5,673 nt of DNA from Zoogloeaceae bacterium (GTDB lineage Bacteria > Pseudomonadota > Gammaproteobacteria > Burkholderiales > Rhodocyclaceae): the NCBI GenBank assembly GCA_031259605.1, contig JAIRLE010000108.1, forward strand, positions 1-5,673. The letters run 5' to 3'. Below the pieces are notes generated by a model, which was not told the origin of the DNA, did not search any database, and worked only from the letters and a program-made list of their open reading frames with translations. Made by a program: the position numbers and the translations under genes. This document shows positions 5,539-5,673 of the stretch, piece by piece; position 1 is the first letter of the stretch; each line of letters opens with the position of its first letter.

Positions 5539-5673
5539 ATGCCCATTCAGACGCCCAAGACCATTTCCGCCCTCACCCACGACGAAGCCACCCGCAAGAA
5601 CATTCCCAGCGCCGAACTGGCGCCCGTGATGACGGACAAAGACAAGGCCGTCAAGACCCTGCGCTATCCGAGG
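5539..5673 (+). CDS. Putative site-specific DNA methyltransferase, N-terminal 45 residues only
   Basis: The frame opens at ATG 5539, two bases after the PIN toxin stop, and runs to the window end without a stop. The visible sequence includes LTHDEATRKNIPSAELAPV and ends LRYPR. This resembles, from memory, the N-termini of DNA methyltransferases that accompany BPTD_3080-like restriction proteins. No catalytic motif (the SAM-binding FxGxG or the DPPY-type motif) lies within the visible part, so function rests on the N-terminal resemblance and on the restriction gene upstream. No strong RBS is seen. The tiny gap suggests coupling with the toxin gene and shared transcription from the promoter at 4768-4797. 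If correct, it would supply protective methylation for the restriction protein. Confidence 0.68.
   Translation, partial: MPIQTPKTISALTHDEATRKNIPSAELAPVMTDKDKAVKTLRYPR

Overview
The window looks like part of a chromosomal defence or accessory island from a Gram-negative bacterium. GC content is moderate to high, with strong GC preference at third codon positions. The protein families and Shine-Dalgarno-type starts fit a beta- or gammaproteobacterium, but the sequence alone does not fix the genus. Every supported gene is on the + strand.

Layout. Positions 2-3079 hold almost all of a large type III-like restriction protein: an SF2 helicase core followed by a C-terminal PD-(D/E)xK nuclease. Its first few codons lie before the window. 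Its stop overlaps the start of a Fic-family protein (3076-4218) as ATGA, so the two are translationally coupled. After fic comes about 615 bp with no intact gene (4219-4833). This stretch holds (a) a 72-bp tandem repeat, two clear copies and at least one decayed copy, each able to fold into two hairpins; (b) a second, broken copy of the restriction gene's nuclease core (about 4615-4739); (c) a G8 tract; and (d) a good sigma70-type promoter with a palindrome over its -10 box. That promoter serves a RelB/DinJ-type antitoxin (4834-5145) and an overlapping PIN-domain (VapC-like) toxin (5132-5536). Two bases after the toxin stop begins another gene (5539 to the window end). Its N-terminus resembles the DNA methyltransferases that accompany this class of restriction protein.

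How the genes may work together. The likely whole is a restriction-modification locus in which the restriction gene and the putative modification gene are separated by two regulatory or toxin-type modules, Fic and RelB/PIN. The 2-nt gap suggests the methyltransferase shares the autoregulated toxin-antitoxin transcript. If so, DNA modification and toxin control would be transcriptionally linked. This is inference from spacing.

The most unusual items are the nearby duplication of exactly the nuclease catalytic segment, with lesions concentrated in its catalytic residues; the hairpin-forming 72-bp repeat beside it; and the gene order R - fic - scar - antitoxin - PIN toxin - M. The individual protein families are known. 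Any novelty would lie in the arrangement and in the intergenic region.
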